Shown: positions 9,493-18,509 of the stretch, one piece after another | How positions within the stretch are numbered: position 1 is the first letter of the stretch | How the letters are laid out: every line of letters starts with the position of its first letter | Assembly: GCA_964342525.1 (NCBI GenBank) | Contig: CAYFGQ010000004.1 | Coordinates: 1-64,000 of the forward strand | Length of the DNA stretch: 64,000 bases | Source of the DNA: G963676205 sp964342525 | GTDB taxonomy: Bacteria; Campylobacterota; Campylobacteria; Campylobacterales; Arcobacteraceae | Reading direction: 5' to 3' | The notes under the pieces: model-generated | Databases searched by the model: none | What the model was told of the DNA's origin: nothing | What the model saw: only the letters and a program-made list of their open reading frames with translations | Translations under genes and position numbers: made by a program

Positions 9493-9744
9493 ATGATAAC
9501 AATAACTTCAAGTGATATAATAAAAAAACCATCGTACATAACTCAACCAAAAGATATAACATTTGTTGAGGATGCAAAAAAGCATATTACAAAAAGTGTG
9601 GTTTTACCATATGAGTTATATGAAAAATTGAGGGAAAAGATTGAAGATGAACTTTATCTTTTAAATAATGCTGAGGCATTATCTAAAAGTTCATATAATG
9701 AGTTTAAAGAGATAGAAGAGGTTTGTGAGGATCTCACCAAATGA
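9493..9744 (+). CDS. antitoxin of MazF-type toxin-antitoxin pair
   Basis: 83 residues, acidic C-terminal half. The sequence SVVLPYELYEKLREKIEDELYLL is followed by an acidic tail (EFKEIEEVCEDL), as in antitoxins whose C-terminus wraps a MazF toxin. The N-terminal half should bind DNA, but I cannot assign it firmly to a known fold. It overlaps the toxin start by ATGA (9741-9744). Autoregulation through the TAGTATTTAAT repeats upstream is inference. Confidence 0.75.
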   Translation: MITITSSDIIKKPSYITQPKDITFVEDAKKHITKSVVLPYELYEKLREKIEDELYLLNNAEALSKSSYNEFKEIEEVCEDLTK

Positions 9745-10091
9745 GACGGGGAGATATTTATATCGTAAATTTTGGTAAAAAATACAATAGTGAGTTCGGT
9801 AAACTAAGACCTGCACTTATTATTCAAAATGATATAGCAAATAGAAATATTGACAAAGTGGATTTTAAAGGTGTTACTGTGATACCTATGACTACAAATA
9901 TCTCTGGTGGAAATTTAAGGGTTAAAGTAAACCCAAGGGATAGTTTAAAACAGATAAGTGAAATATGTATAAATGAGCTTTGTACCCTTGATCAAAGTAG
10001 AATTCACCTTGATAATTTAATCACAAAATTAACTTTAGATGAATTAAAAGAGGTTAATGAAAAACTATTAAAACATTTAGCTTTAGGATAA
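9741..10091 (+). CDS. mazF: MazF/PemK-family mRNA interferase toxin
   Basis: 116 residues. The opening RRGDIYIVNFG, then KLRPALIIQNDIANRN, VTVIPMTTNI and CTLDQSRI match the MazF/PemK beta-barrel core; the family cleaves mRNA at short sequences. It is translationally coupled to the antitoxin. Convergent with the sensor kinase whose gene ends 26 bp away, with no clear terminator between. Length is normal for the family. Confidence 0.9.
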   Translation: MRRGDIYIVNFGKKYNSEFGKLRPALIIQNDIANRNIDKVDFKGVTVIPMTTNISGGNLRVKVNPRDSLKQISEICINELCTLDQSRIHLDNLITKLTLDELKEVNEKLLKHLALG

Positions 10092-10116
10092 AACTTTACT
10101 AATTTATCATATCACT

Positions 10117-11958
10117 TTACATTAATGGCAACTCAATAAAAAACTTAGCCCCATTATTAGTATTCTTAGCATAAAGTTTACCGTTAAAAGTATCCATAAT
10201 GATCTGATAACTCATGTGTAGTCCTAAACCTGTACCTTGGCTTTGGTGTTTGGTTGTAAAGTATGGATTGAAAATATTTGAGATGATGTCATCTGGGATT
10301 CCTCCTGCATTATCTTCTATACTTAAGATGAAGGTATTGTTTTTTATATATGATTCAAGTTTTACCCATGGGTTTATGATCTGTTTTTCTAGTAGGATAT
10401 CTTTTGCATTACTTATGATATTTATGATCACTTGTACTAGTTCACTCTCAATTCCTATTATTTTAAGGTTTTTATTAAACTCTATATTATTTATAAGTTT
10501 GATTTGATTGTCTGTTAAGATTATCTCTATGATCTTATGGGATTCTTCTATAGCTTTGTCTATATCTATATTATCTAAGGATTTATCACTTTTTATAAAG
10601 TTTCTAAAGGTATTGATAGTATCTGATAAGTAGTTTGATTTATCTATGATTTTATCCATATTTTCATCTATCTCTGAACTTTCTAGACTTCCTATACTAT
10701 TAAACATCTTTACACTAGATGCTCTAGATGTGATTGCACTTAGGGGTTGTCTCCATTGGTGTGCAATATTTCCTATCATTTCACCTAGACTTATCAGTTT
10801 TTCTGTTTCTATTAGTTTTTTTGTATTGTTTTCTAGTTCTTTATTTGAGGTGATATCTTGTCTTATTGATAGGTATCCTAAAAGATTACCTTTCTCATCA
10901 AATTCTGGGGTGATATTTGCAAGTGTCCAATAAAATGTACCATCTTTCTTTTTGTTTTTTATTTCCCCTGACCATGTTTTTTGTGATTCGATAGTTTGCC
11001 AAAGGTTTTTAAATATCTTATCTTCCATATCTGGATGTCTTACTATACTGTGACTTCTTCCTAGAAGTTCCTCTTTTTTGTATTGGGAGATTTCACAAAA
11101 GGCATTACTCACTTCAGTGATGATACCTTTTGCATCTGTTTTAGAGTAGATGATATATTTACCCATTATATCAAGATTTTTTTTGATAGTTTTTGTTTGT
11201 CCCTCTACAAGAGTTTCTAGATTGTCATTTTTATCTAGTAGTTCTTCTTCTCTTTTATAAAGTGTGATACTATATACAAGTAAGATCACTGCCATTGATA
11301 TAAAAACTGAAAAAAGTATTTCATTTTTTAAAGTCTGATTTGCATTGATAGCTTCATCAATTGGTGTGATTACTTCAAGTACACCTCTTGTATCACCTAA
11401 TTTCCAAGTAAAATCCCAAGTTTTATCCACATGTGAGTTATGGCAAGATACACAAGCTTCTTGAGTCATAAAATCAGCTACTGCTACTCTCATAACATTT
11501 GTTCCATTTATGGTATCTCTTTTGATCCAAATACCTTCATCATTGTTTTCCACATATGTTAGAGCTTCAAGTTGAGTTGGTGATAGTTTTCTATCTTCTT
11601 TAGGCTTAAATGGATATTTACTATATAGTTTTATTTGTGTACCTGTATTTTTTGAGTATATATCACTTAGTTCATGAACTAATGAAGTTGGAAAGGCTAT
11701 TTTCCCATCAACTCCAGCATGATCATAGTCAAATTTTATATTTGGTGCAAATTTTTTTATATCACCCACTACCTCTTGTACATAATATTCCCTTGTGAGT
11801 TTTATTTGTTTTACTGTGGTTTTTGAGTTTTTAACTACAAAATCTATAGTACTTTGTTCTGTAACTTTTGGTATATAAATAGAAAGGGTAGAAAGTAAAA
11901 TAACTGTGATAAAAAAGATAGAAAGTATAATCTTATTTTTTAGAATTTTAAAAAACAT
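10117..11958 (-). CDS. membrane sensor histidine kinase with periplasmic heme-c DUF3365 domain and PAS
   Basis: 613 residues. Helix about 8-30, periplasmic DUF3365 (Tll0287-like) domain about 35-205 with CVSCH at 169-173 for covalent heme, second helix about 214-234, coiled linker, PAS domain (about 270-380, ITEVSNAFCEISQYKKEELLG), His400 in GNIAHQWRQPLSAI, N517 in IISNAKD, then DNAGGIP and GTGLGLHMS ATP-lid motifs. The family senses redox state or small ligands. No response regulator is adjacent, so the partner is elsewhere. Transcribed alone, facing the MazF module. Confidence 0.9.
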   Translation of the reverse strand: MFFKILKNKIILSIFFITVILLSTLSIYIPKVTEQSTIDFVVKNSKTTVKQIKLTREYYVQEVVGDIKKFAPNIKFDYDHAGVDGKIAFPTSLVHELSDIYSKNTGTQIKLYSKYPFKPKEDRKLSPTQLEALTYVENNDEGIWIKRDTINGTNVMRVAVADFMTQEACVSCHNSHVDKTWDFTWKLGDTRGVLEVITPIDEAINANQTLKNEILFSVFISMAVILLVYSITLYKREEELLDKNDNLETLVEGQTKTIKKNLDIMGKYIIYSKTDAKGIITEVSNAFCEISQYKKEELLGRSHSIVRHPDMEDKIFKNLWQTIESQKTWSGEIKNKKKDGTFYWTLANITPEFDEKGNLLGYLSIRQDITSNKELENNTKKLIETEKLISLGEMIGNIAHQWRQPLSAITSRASSVKMFNSIGSLESSEIDENMDKIIDKSNYLSDTINTFRNFIKSDKSLDNIDIDKAIEESHKIIEIILTDNQIKLINNIEFNKNLKIIGIESELVQVIINIISNAKDILLEKQIINPWVKLESYIKNNTFILSIEDNAGGIPDDIISNIFNPYFTTKHQSQGTGLGLHMSYQIIMDTFNGKLYAKNTNNGAKFFIELPLM

Positions 11959-12550
11959 TTTAGCCTTGGTTTTAATAAATATAATTATTATATATTATAG
12001 GTATTTTGCTTAATATAAAATATTAGTTCTTTAGTAGAGTATAGAAGTTTTAAAATATTTTTATTTAAAATAGGTGATATTTTTAAAGATAGAAAAATTT
12101 ATAATTTTTATTATTTATTAAAAGATATTATTGCTATAAATCATTTTTTTATAATCTTTCCTTTCTATTTCCTTTCCTTTAGATAATAAGTGATTTTAAA
12201 AAAATTTCAAATTATTTATTTGTAAAAAATTAGTAAGAAAAATGAAAAGAAATTATAATAAAAATCCTTTTTGTAGTTTAAAAATTTTTATTTTTCATAT
12301 TTAAAAGTGATTTAGTTGATTTTTGACAAGGTAGCTAAAATAACTCTTTATATGATTTAAAAAAGATACTAATTAATAGATAATTTATAACAATCTTTTC
12401 TTTCTTTTTATAAATATAAAAAATGTCTATATTTAAGGCTATATGGTGTTATAAAATATTTACTGAAATTCTTTAAAAACTAAGATATTATTAAAGAATA
12501 ATAGGTTATAAATCCATTACAAAATTTAAATGGTTATAGGAAAACTTAAT
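11959..12550. other. AT-rich intergenic region without a convincing gene
   Basis: About 590 bases between the divergent kinase and ferredoxin genes, very rich in A/T runs. It must hold both promoters. A 20-codon ORF at 12242 has no ribosome site. TTGACA at 12323 has no -10 at proper spacing (TATGAT lies 22 bp away). No tRNA or strong hairpin was seen. Confidence 0.6.
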
Positions 12551-12805
12551 ATGTCATTAATGATTACTGATGAATGTATCGCTTGTGATGCATGTAGGGA
12601 AGAGTGTCCAAACGAAGCTATCGAAGAGGGTGATCCAATATATATCATCGATCCAGATAGATGTACGGAATGTGTAGGGAGTTATGATGAGCCTGCCTGT
12701 GTTGAGGTTTGTCCGGTTGATTGTATTATCTTAGATAGCGACAATCAAGAAACAAGAGAAGAGTTACAGTTTAAGTTTGAACAGCTAGAATCTGAAGAAG
12801 TATAA
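12551..12805 (+). CDS. 2[4Fe-4S] ferredoxin, YfhL/Alvin type
   Basis: 84 residues from the ATG at 12551, preferred over the ATG at 12530 because AGGA (12538-12541) lies 9 bases upstream and the family starts MSLMIT. Two cluster motifs: CIACDACREECP near the start and the split CTECVGSYDEPACVEVCP, with the extra loop typical of Allochromatium-type low-potential ferredoxins. It transfers electrons in the cytoplasm; the partner is not evident. Its stop shares one base with the ppx start (12805), so the two are coupled. Confidence 0.9.
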   Translation: MSLMITDECIACDACREECPNEAIEEGDPIYIIDPDRCTECVGSYDEPACVEVCPVDCIILDSDNQETREELQFKFEQLESEEV

Positions 12806-14271
12806 TGGCTAGTGTAACAACTATCATCGACATTGGGTCAAACTCAATGAGGATGGTTGTTTTTAAAAAAAGCAGCCGTTTTGCATTTCATCTTATAAAT
12901 GAGACTAAATCACGTGTAAAGATTAGTGAGGGCTCATATAATAATGGTGGTGTTTTACAACAAATACCAATGGATAGGGCATTTAATGCTTTAAAATCCT
13001 TTCTTTCAATAGCAAAATCCTTAAAATCTAGAAAAATACTATGTGTTGCCACATCTGCACTACGTGATGCACCAAATAAAAAAGAGTTTTTAAATAGAGT
13101 TAAAAATGAGCTTGGTCTAAATATCAGAGTGATTGATGGTCCAAAAGAGTCTTTTTATGGTGGGACTGCTGCATTAAATCTACTACATCTTGATAACTTT
13201 GTTACTTTAGATATTGGTGGGGGTAGTACTGAGCTTTGTATTGTAGAGAATAAAAATATACAACACGCTATCTCTTTAAATGTAGGTACAGTAAGACTTA
13301 GAGAGCTATTTTTTTCAAAAGATGACTATAGAGGTGCTAAGCAATATATATTCAAACAATTAAAAGAGTATGAAGAGCTAAATATGACAAACCCAATTAT
13401 TGTGGGTATGGGTGGTACAGCTAGAGCACTTAGTCGTGTGATCTTGAAAAAGATAGAATATCCTTTAGATGTGCTACATGGATTTTCGTATAAATATGAT
13501 GATCATAAGAAATTGTTTAAAGAGATAGTAAAGGCAGAAGAACCAAGTGATCTTAAAAAGTTTGGTATTAAAAAAGATAGATTTGATACTATTCAAGAGG
13601 GAACTTTTATCTTTAAAACTATCGCTGAGTATTTAAAAAGTAAAACTATCTTTACAAGTGGAGCAGGGGTAAGGGAAGGTGTATATCTTACTGATTTACT
13701 TAGAACTTCAAATAATAAATTTCCAGCAAATTTTAATGTAAGTATTAGATCACTTCTTGATAGGTTTGAGTTATGTGAAAATCAAACAGCATTTTTTGCA
13801 CAAAATACAAGGGATATTTTTAATGCCCTAAAACCTTTACATAATTTAGATGATAAATATAGAGGTTTACTTGTAATAGCTTCTAAACTTCATAGTATTG
13901 GTGTGACTTTAAATTTCTATCAATACAGCGATCATGCCTTTACATTTATTTTAAATGGTCTAAACTTTGCTATTTCTCACGAAGATAGGGTACTTATAGC
14001 ACATATTATTAAGTTTTCAAAAAAATCTATCCCAAGTGAAGAGGATCTTGAAGAGTTTAAAGAACTACTTCCTGATTTAAATACTGTACAGTGGTTAAGT
14101 TTTATGATCACATTAAATCTTAGATTAAATGTGGATTTCAATAATAAGCCGTTTGAGTATGAACTAGATGGATCTAGACTTAAAATAAAAACAGATGAGC
14201 ATGTATATCTTACTTATGCTGCTTGTGAAAAACTAGTATCGCCTGTAAATATGGAGATTGAGATATTATGA
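12805..14271 (+). CDS. ppx: Ppx/GppA exopolyphosphatase
   Basis: 488 residues, the usual length. ASKHA-fold phosphate loops are visible: TTIIDIGSNSMRMVVF at the start and VTLDIGGGSTELCIV near 135. The C-terminal third is an HD-like helical domain (LVIASKLHSIGVTLNF). It hydrolyses polyphosphate or pppGpp. The stop overlaps an ATG (14268) that opens a 28-codon ORF leading into waaC. Confidence 0.9.
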   Translation: MASVTTIIDIGSNSMRMVVFKKSSRFAFHLINETKSRVKISEGSYNNGGVLQQIPMDRAFNALKSFLSIAKSLKSRKILCVATSALRDAPNKKEFLNRVKNELGLNIRVIDGPKESFYGGTAALNLLHLDNFVTLDIGGGSTELCIVENKNIQHAISLNVGTVRLRELFFSKDDYRGAKQYIFKQLKEYEELNMTNPIIVGMGGTARALSRVILKKIEYPLDVLHGFSYKYDDHKKLFKEIVKAEEPSDLKKFGIKKDRFDTIQEGTFIFKTIAEYLKSKTIFTSGAGVREGVYLTDLLRTSNNKFPANFNVSIRSLLDRFELCENQTAFFAQNTRDIFNALKPLHNLDDKYRGLLVIASKLHSIGVTLNFYQYSDHAFTFILNGLNFAISHEDRVLIAHIIKFSKKSIPSEEDLEEFKELLPDLNTVQWLSFMITLNLRLNVDFNNKPFEYELDGSRLKIKTDEHVYLTYAACEKLVSPVNMEIEIL

Positions 14272-14354
14272 AACTTTGCGTGTCCTCGTCACTCCGTTCC
14301 TGCGAGATAAACTGCAAGCAGTGTATGATCAAAATAAAAGGAAAAGCTTCATGA
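14268..14354 (+). CDS. 28-codon bridging ORF of GC-rich sequence between ppx and waaC
   Basis: ATG at 14268 overlaps the ppx stop (ATGA), and its TGA at 14352-14354 overlaps the waaC ATG (again ATGA). The product starts MKLCVSSSLRSCEINCKQC. The first four codons encode MKLC, as do those of waaC but with synonymous changes. The stretch around CGTCACTCCGTTCCTGCG is far richer in GC than its surroundings. It may be an inserted short repeat or a relic of an earlier waaC start. Whether a peptide is made is unknown. Confidence 0.35.
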   Translation: MKLCVSSSLRSCEINCKQCMIKIKGKAS

Positions 14355-15358
14355 AGCTCTGTATTGTCAAACTAACCGCAATGGGTGATATCATCCATGC
14401 TATGGTGATCTTACAGTTTATAAAAAAACAACGCCCAGAGATTCAGATTGATTGGATTGTAGAAAATGGATTTAAGGGGGTTTTAGAAAACAATCCCCAT
14501 ATTGATAATATTTTCTCTGTAAATCTAAAAGCTATAAAAAAGAAAAAGATGGAGATTTTCTCTCAAATCTCATTAATAAACTCCTATGCTAAAAATAATT
14601 ATGATCTAGTGATAGATGCACAAGGGCTTTTTAAATCTGCTGTAGTATCTAAGATCCTTGGTGGTAGAGTTGTTGGATCTCAAATTGTTGGATTTGATAA
14701 GGATTCTATTAGGGAGAGTATTGCTAGTAGATTTTATGATAAGGGTTTTTCTATCTCTTATGGGCTTAATAAAATAGATAGAAATGCTATCCTTGCTAGA
14801 AAAGCTTTGAAGATAGAACTTGATAGGGATATGATTTTAGAAAAGGAGCCTTTTTTATATTATAAAGATGTTGAGTTTGATTTTTTATCTAAAGATAAAA
14901 AAAATATCATCTTTGTGGTGGGCTCTTCATGGCCAAGTAAAAATTACCCAAAAGAGAAATACCTTGAATTATCTAAAAAGTTTGATGAAAATATCATAAT
15001 TGTTTGGGGTAATGAAGAGGAAAAATCATATGCAGATTTTATTAAAGAGGGTAATGATAAAGTTATCGTAGCTCCTAAGGTTTCCCTTGATGCCCTTAAG
15101 TGTCTCATCTCTAAATGTAATCTTGTGATAGGAAATGATACTGGACCAACTCATATGGCTTGGGCCTTAAATATTCCATCAATAATGCTTTTTGGACCAA
15201 CTCCTGTACAACAAGCATATGAAACAGATATTAATAAAGTTATAAAATCTAGCTCAAAGGTAAATCCCTATAAACTAGATCGTAATGACTTCTCCATAAA
15301 GGAGATAGAGCCACAAAATATTTATGATCTGGCTATAAAATTATTAGGGAGTTATTAA
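14351..15358 (+). CDS. waaC: ADP-heptose:LPS heptosyltransferase I
   Basis: 335 residues from ATG 14351 (AAGGA at 14338-14342). The upstream in-frame start at 14258 would add 31 atypical residues inside the ppx overlap and is rejected. GT9 GT-B fold: N-terminal MKLCIVKLTAMGDIIHA with the catalytic Asp, and the ADP-heptose site VIGNDTGPTHMAWALNIP followed by MLFGPTPVQQA. It adds the first heptose to Kdo2-lipid A at the inner membrane. The position next to the lipid A acyltransferase supports this over waaF. Confidence 0.9.
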   Translation: MKLCIVKLTAMGDIIHAMVILQFIKKQRPEIQIDWIVENGFKGVLENNPHIDNIFSVNLKAIKKKKMEIFSQISLINSYAKNNYDLVIDAQGLFKSAVVSKILGGRVVGSQIVGFDKDSIRESIASRFYDKGFSISYGLNKIDRNAILARKALKIELDRDMILEKEPFLYYKDVEFDFLSKDKKNIIFVVGSSWPSKNYPKEKYLELSKKFDENIIIVWGNEEEKSYADFIKEGNDKVIVAPKVSLDALKCLISKCNLVIGNDTGPTHMAWALNIPSIMLFGPTPVQQAYETDINKVIKSSSKVNPYKLDRNDFSIKEIEPQNIYDLAIKLLGSY

Positions 15359-15359
15359 A

Positions 15360-16250
15360 TTGAAACTAATTGCCTTTATACTATACAAAATCTTTGCATT
15401 TATGTTACGTGTTTGTCCAAAGTTTATTATGAAACCAATTTTAAAGCTTTGGTCAAAAATGGCATTTTCTTTAAATAAAAAACACAAAAAGATTGCTTTT
15501 GCAAATCTTGACTTTGCTTATGGTGATGAGATAAGTTTTAAGAGAAAAGAAGAAATTGTAAGAGGAGCATATGATAATCTTATCTATAACCTATATGAGT
15601 TTATTGCAAATCAAGATTATGTTTTAGAAGATATGGATAAGATGGTAAATATTAAAGATGATCATTATATCAAAGATGCCATAGCAAATGATGAAAAGAT
15701 TATTTTAGTAACTGCTCACTATGCTAGCTGGGAAATGGCTATACCTTATATTTCACTAAAATATAGACCAATTTCAGTGATAGCAAAAGAGATGAAAAAT
15801 GAGTATTTTACTCAGATGTATGAGGATGTAAGAAATCTTCACAATGTAAATATGCTTGAAAAGCGTAAAGCTGCAAAAGGAATGGTAAAGGCTTTTAAAG
15901 AAAAACGAATATTAGCTATGGCGATAGATCAAAGTATCCCAAGCTATGAGTCTTCTACCATAGAGTTTTTTGGAAAAAAAGTAACCCAAACAGACTCACC
16001 AGTAAGAATCGCGTCAAAGTTTGGAGCTACTATTATCCCTGTATTATTTATAAGAGATGGTTTTGAAAAACATAATGCATATTTTAGTGAGCCTATAAAA
16101 GTGGCAAAAGATGTAAGTGAAGATGATATCATAAATACATCCCAAAAAATCTCAAAAGTATTTGAGAAGCAGATAAAAGATAAACCAGAAGATTGGTTTT
16201 GGCAACATAAAAGATTTAAAGAGTTCAATAGGGATATATATGAACAATAA
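15360..16250 (+). CDS. lpxL: lipid A late acyltransferase (LpxL/HtrB/WaaM family)
   Basis: 296 residues from a TTG start at 15360, one base after the waaC stop, with GGGAG about 8 bases upstream. The N-terminal helix is the membrane anchor. TAHYASWEMAI carries the H-x4-E acyltransferase motif, and AMAIDQSIPS and later DWFWQHKRF are typical of the HtrB family. It transfers a secondary acyl chain to Kdo2-lipid IVA. The last 11 bases overlap dgkA. Confidence 0.9.
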   Translation: MKLIAFILYKIFAFMLRVCPKFIMKPILKLWSKMAFSLNKKHKKIAFANLDFAYGDEISFKRKEEIVRGAYDNLIYNLYEFIANQDYVLEDMDKMVNIKDDHYIKDAIANDEKIILVTAHYASWEMAIPYISLKYRPISVIAKEMKNEYFTQMYEDVRNLHNVNMLEKRKAAKGMVKAFKEKRILAMAIDQSIPSYESSTIEFFGKKVTQTDSPVRIASKFGATIIPVLFIRDGFEKHNAYFSEPIKVAKDVSEDDIINTSQKISKVFEKQIKDKPEDWFWQHKRFKEFNRDIYEQ

Positions 16251-16602
16251 ACCAAAATATAGTATTTTCAAAAATACCCACTATGCAATAGAGGGGCTTA
16301 GACACGCTTTAAAAACAGAGATGTCTTTTAAGGTAGAGCTTTTTTGTGCTATATTTATTATCATAGGAATTATTTTTATAGATGCCTCATTTAATTCTAA
16401 ACTTATACTTTTAGTTACGGGTATTTTGGTTCTTATAGTGGAACTTATAAATAGTGCCATAGAAAATGTGGTAGATCTTGTGACTATAGATATTCATCCT
16501 TTAGCAAAATCAGCGAAAGATCTTGGCTCATCTGCTGTGATGTTTGCTATATTACTTCATGTGGCTACTTGGGTAGCTGTACTTTATAAATCTTATTTTT
16601 AA
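16240..16602 (+). CDS. dgkA: diacylglycerol kinase
   Basis: 120 residues, three hydrophobic helices, with the signature ELINSAIENVVDL and AKSAKDLGSSAV of prokaryotic DgkA. It phosphorylates diacylglycerol released during envelope glycan modification, here plausibly by the LtaS-like protein nearby. Overlaps lpxL, so part of the ppx-waaC-lpxL operon. Confidence 0.93.
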   Translation: MNNKPKYSIFKNTHYAIEGLRHALKTEMSFKVELFCAIFIIIGIIFIDASFNSKLILLVTGILVLIVELINSAIENVVDLVTIDIHPLAKSAKDLGSSAVMFAILLHVATWVAVLYKSYF

Positions 16603-16756
16603 TACACTTTAAAGTATTTAGTGTAATTTTCTTGTCATTTGAAATCACATTTTAATTAATTTAAACTATATAGTACAGTTTATCCCCATTTAAAATCATA
16701 TTTTTAGAGATTATTAGTTAGAATATATCCTTATTATAATTAAAAGGTATGATTAA
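16603..16756 (+). promoter_or_regulatory. dgkA-msbA intergenic region with weak hairpin and msbA -10 box
   Basis: TACACT/AGTGTA (16603-16625) forms a 6-bp hairpin followed by ATTTT, a weak terminator. TATAAT at 16735-16740 lies 16 bases before the TTG start, with AAAAGG between. The -35 region is poorly conserved. Confidence 0.4.
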
Positions 16757-18466
16757 TTGATAAACTTTTTTAAACAATATATCCCTTACTATAAAGGTTA
16801 TGTAGGTAAATTTATCTTAGTATTTATTGGTGTTATTTTGGTGGCTGTTGGTACAAGTGGTACTGCATATATTATAGAGCCTCTTTTAGATAAAGTATTT
16901 ATTGAAAAAGATAGGGAGATGTTGCAAATTGTCCCTTTAATAGTGATTTTATTATACACTGCAAAGGGTGTAGGTAGATTTCTTCAAGCTTATTATACTT
17001 CTTATATAGGACAAGATATAGTAAGAAAAGTTAGGGATAAACTTTTATCCCATATTATGAATCTTGATCTTATGTTTTTTAATTCCAAACATAGTGGTGA
17101 GTTAGTAAGTAGAATTACCAATGATATTAATAGAATTCAAGCAGCTGTATCAAACCAAATTGCAAGGATGATTCAAGAACTGCTTACTGTTATGGCTTTA
17201 GTTGGGGTAGTAATATATCAAAGTCCAAAATTAGCCTTTTATGGTTTGATTGTTATGCCTTTAGTGATCTTCCCTTTAAGTAGATTAGCAAAAAGGATGA
17301 AGAAGCTTTCTTTTAAATCCCAAGAGAGAAATTCAGATATATTAGCTCACTTAAATGAAATATTTAACAATATTGAGATTATAAAAGCTAGTTCAAGTGA
17401 AAACTTAGAATCTAGCAAATTTAAAGTACACAACTATGAATTTTTTAAAGTAAATTTAAAAGGTGTAAAAACAAATGAATTAGTTTCCCCTTTAATGGAG
17501 ATAGTTGGAGCTATTGCGATTGCTATAGTTATTACTGTGGGTGGAAATGAAGTAATTGAAGGGCGTATGAGTGTTGGTACATTCTTTTCATTTATGACAG
17601 CACTTTTTATGCTTTATACCCCATTAAAAAGTTTATCTTCTTTATATAATCAATTCCAAGATGCTTTAGCAGCAAACCAAAGGATAAATGATCTATTTGC
17701 AATAAAAGCTGAAATAAAATCTGGAGAGAAAGATTTTACAGATGGGATTGATAAAATATCTGTGGATAATTTAGTATTAAAATATGGCGAAAAAACTGCA
17801 TTAGATGGGGTAAATATACAGATAAATAAAGGTGAGACTGTAGCCTTCGTGGGTGATAGTGGAGGTGGTAAAAGTTCCATGGTAAATGCTTTACTTAGGT
17901 TTTATGATACCAAGAGTGGTAGTATTACTATAAATGATACAAATTTAAAAGATATAAAGATTGATAGTTTAAGAAAAAGCATCTCTATTGTTACCCAAAA
18001 AACATATATTTTTAATGATACTATTGGGAAAAATATCACTTATGGTTTAGAGTATGATGAAGAAAAAATTCATAAAATATTGAAGCTTGTAAATGCAAGT
18101 ACATTTGTAAATGATTTACCTGATGGTATAGATACTATTTTGGATGAATCAGGTACTAATCTAAGTGGTGGGCAAAAACAGCGTATAGCTATTGCTAGAG
18201 CTCTTTATAGAAATCCTAAAATTCTTATTCTTGATGAGGCAACTTCTGCACTTGATAATAAAAGTGAGTCTGTTATCACTGAACTTCTTGATACTGTAAC
18301 TAAAGATATTGTTACAATTATAATTGCTCATCGTTTAAGTACAATTAAATATGCAAATAATATTTTCTTTTTTAAAAAAGGTAAGATTATAAATCAAGGT
18401 AGCGAAGAGTATCTTTTAGAAAATTGTGAAGAGTATAAAAAACTTTATGAGTTGTCGAGTAATTAA
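16757..18466 (+). CDS. msbA: lipid A export ABC transporter, fused permease-ATPase
   Basis: 569 residues from TTG 16757; the nearby ATG at 16749 runs into a stop after three codons. Six membrane helices (about residues 15-300) precede an ATPase with Walker A GDSGGGKSS (about 366-374), Q-loop, signature LSGGQKQR, Walker B ILILDEATSALD and the H-loop IIIAHRL. It flips lipid A-core across the inner membrane. The neighbouring lipid A genes support MsbA over other exporters. Confidence 0.88.
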   Translation: MINFFKQYIPYYKGYVGKFILVFIGVILVAVGTSGTAYIIEPLLDKVFIEKDREMLQIVPLIVILLYTAKGVGRFLQAYYTSYIGQDIVRKVRDKLLSHIMNLDLMFFNSKHSGELVSRITNDINRIQAAVSNQIARMIQELLTVMALVGVVIYQSPKLAFYGLIVMPLVIFPLSRLAKRMKKLSFKSQERNSDILAHLNEIFNNIEIIKASSSENLESSKFKVHNYEFFKVNLKGVKTNELVSPLMEIVGAIAIAIVITVGGNEVIEGRMSVGTFFSFMTALFMLYTPLKSLSSLYNQFQDALAANQRINDLFAIKAEIKSGEKDFTDGIDKISVDNLVLKYGEKTALDGVNIQINKGETVAFVGDSGGGKSSMVNALLRFYDTKSGSITINDTNLKDIKIDSLRKSISIVTQKTYIFNDTIGKNITYGLEYDEEKIHKILKLVNASTFVNDLPDGIDTILDESGTNLSGGQKQRIAIARALYRNPKILILDEATSALDNKSESVITELLDTVTKDIVTIIIAHRLSTIKYANNIFFFKKGKIINQGSEEYLLENCEEYKKLYELSSN

Positions 18467-18476
18467 TTTGGCTTAG

Positions 18477-18509
18477 ATAGAAGAGTTATTTATACTCTTC
18501 TATTTTTTT
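18477..18509 (+). terminator. Rho-independent terminator after msbA
   Basis: ATAGAAGAGT (18477-18486), 7-base loop, ACTCTTCTAT (18494-18503), then a T run to 18509. It overlaps the 3' end of the convergent LtaS-like gene. Confidence 0.85.

Noticed and set aside
12323..12356. TTGACA ... TATGAT as ferredoxin promoter
   Set aside because: The spacer is 22 bp and the distance to the gene about 195 bp, so it is not convincing.
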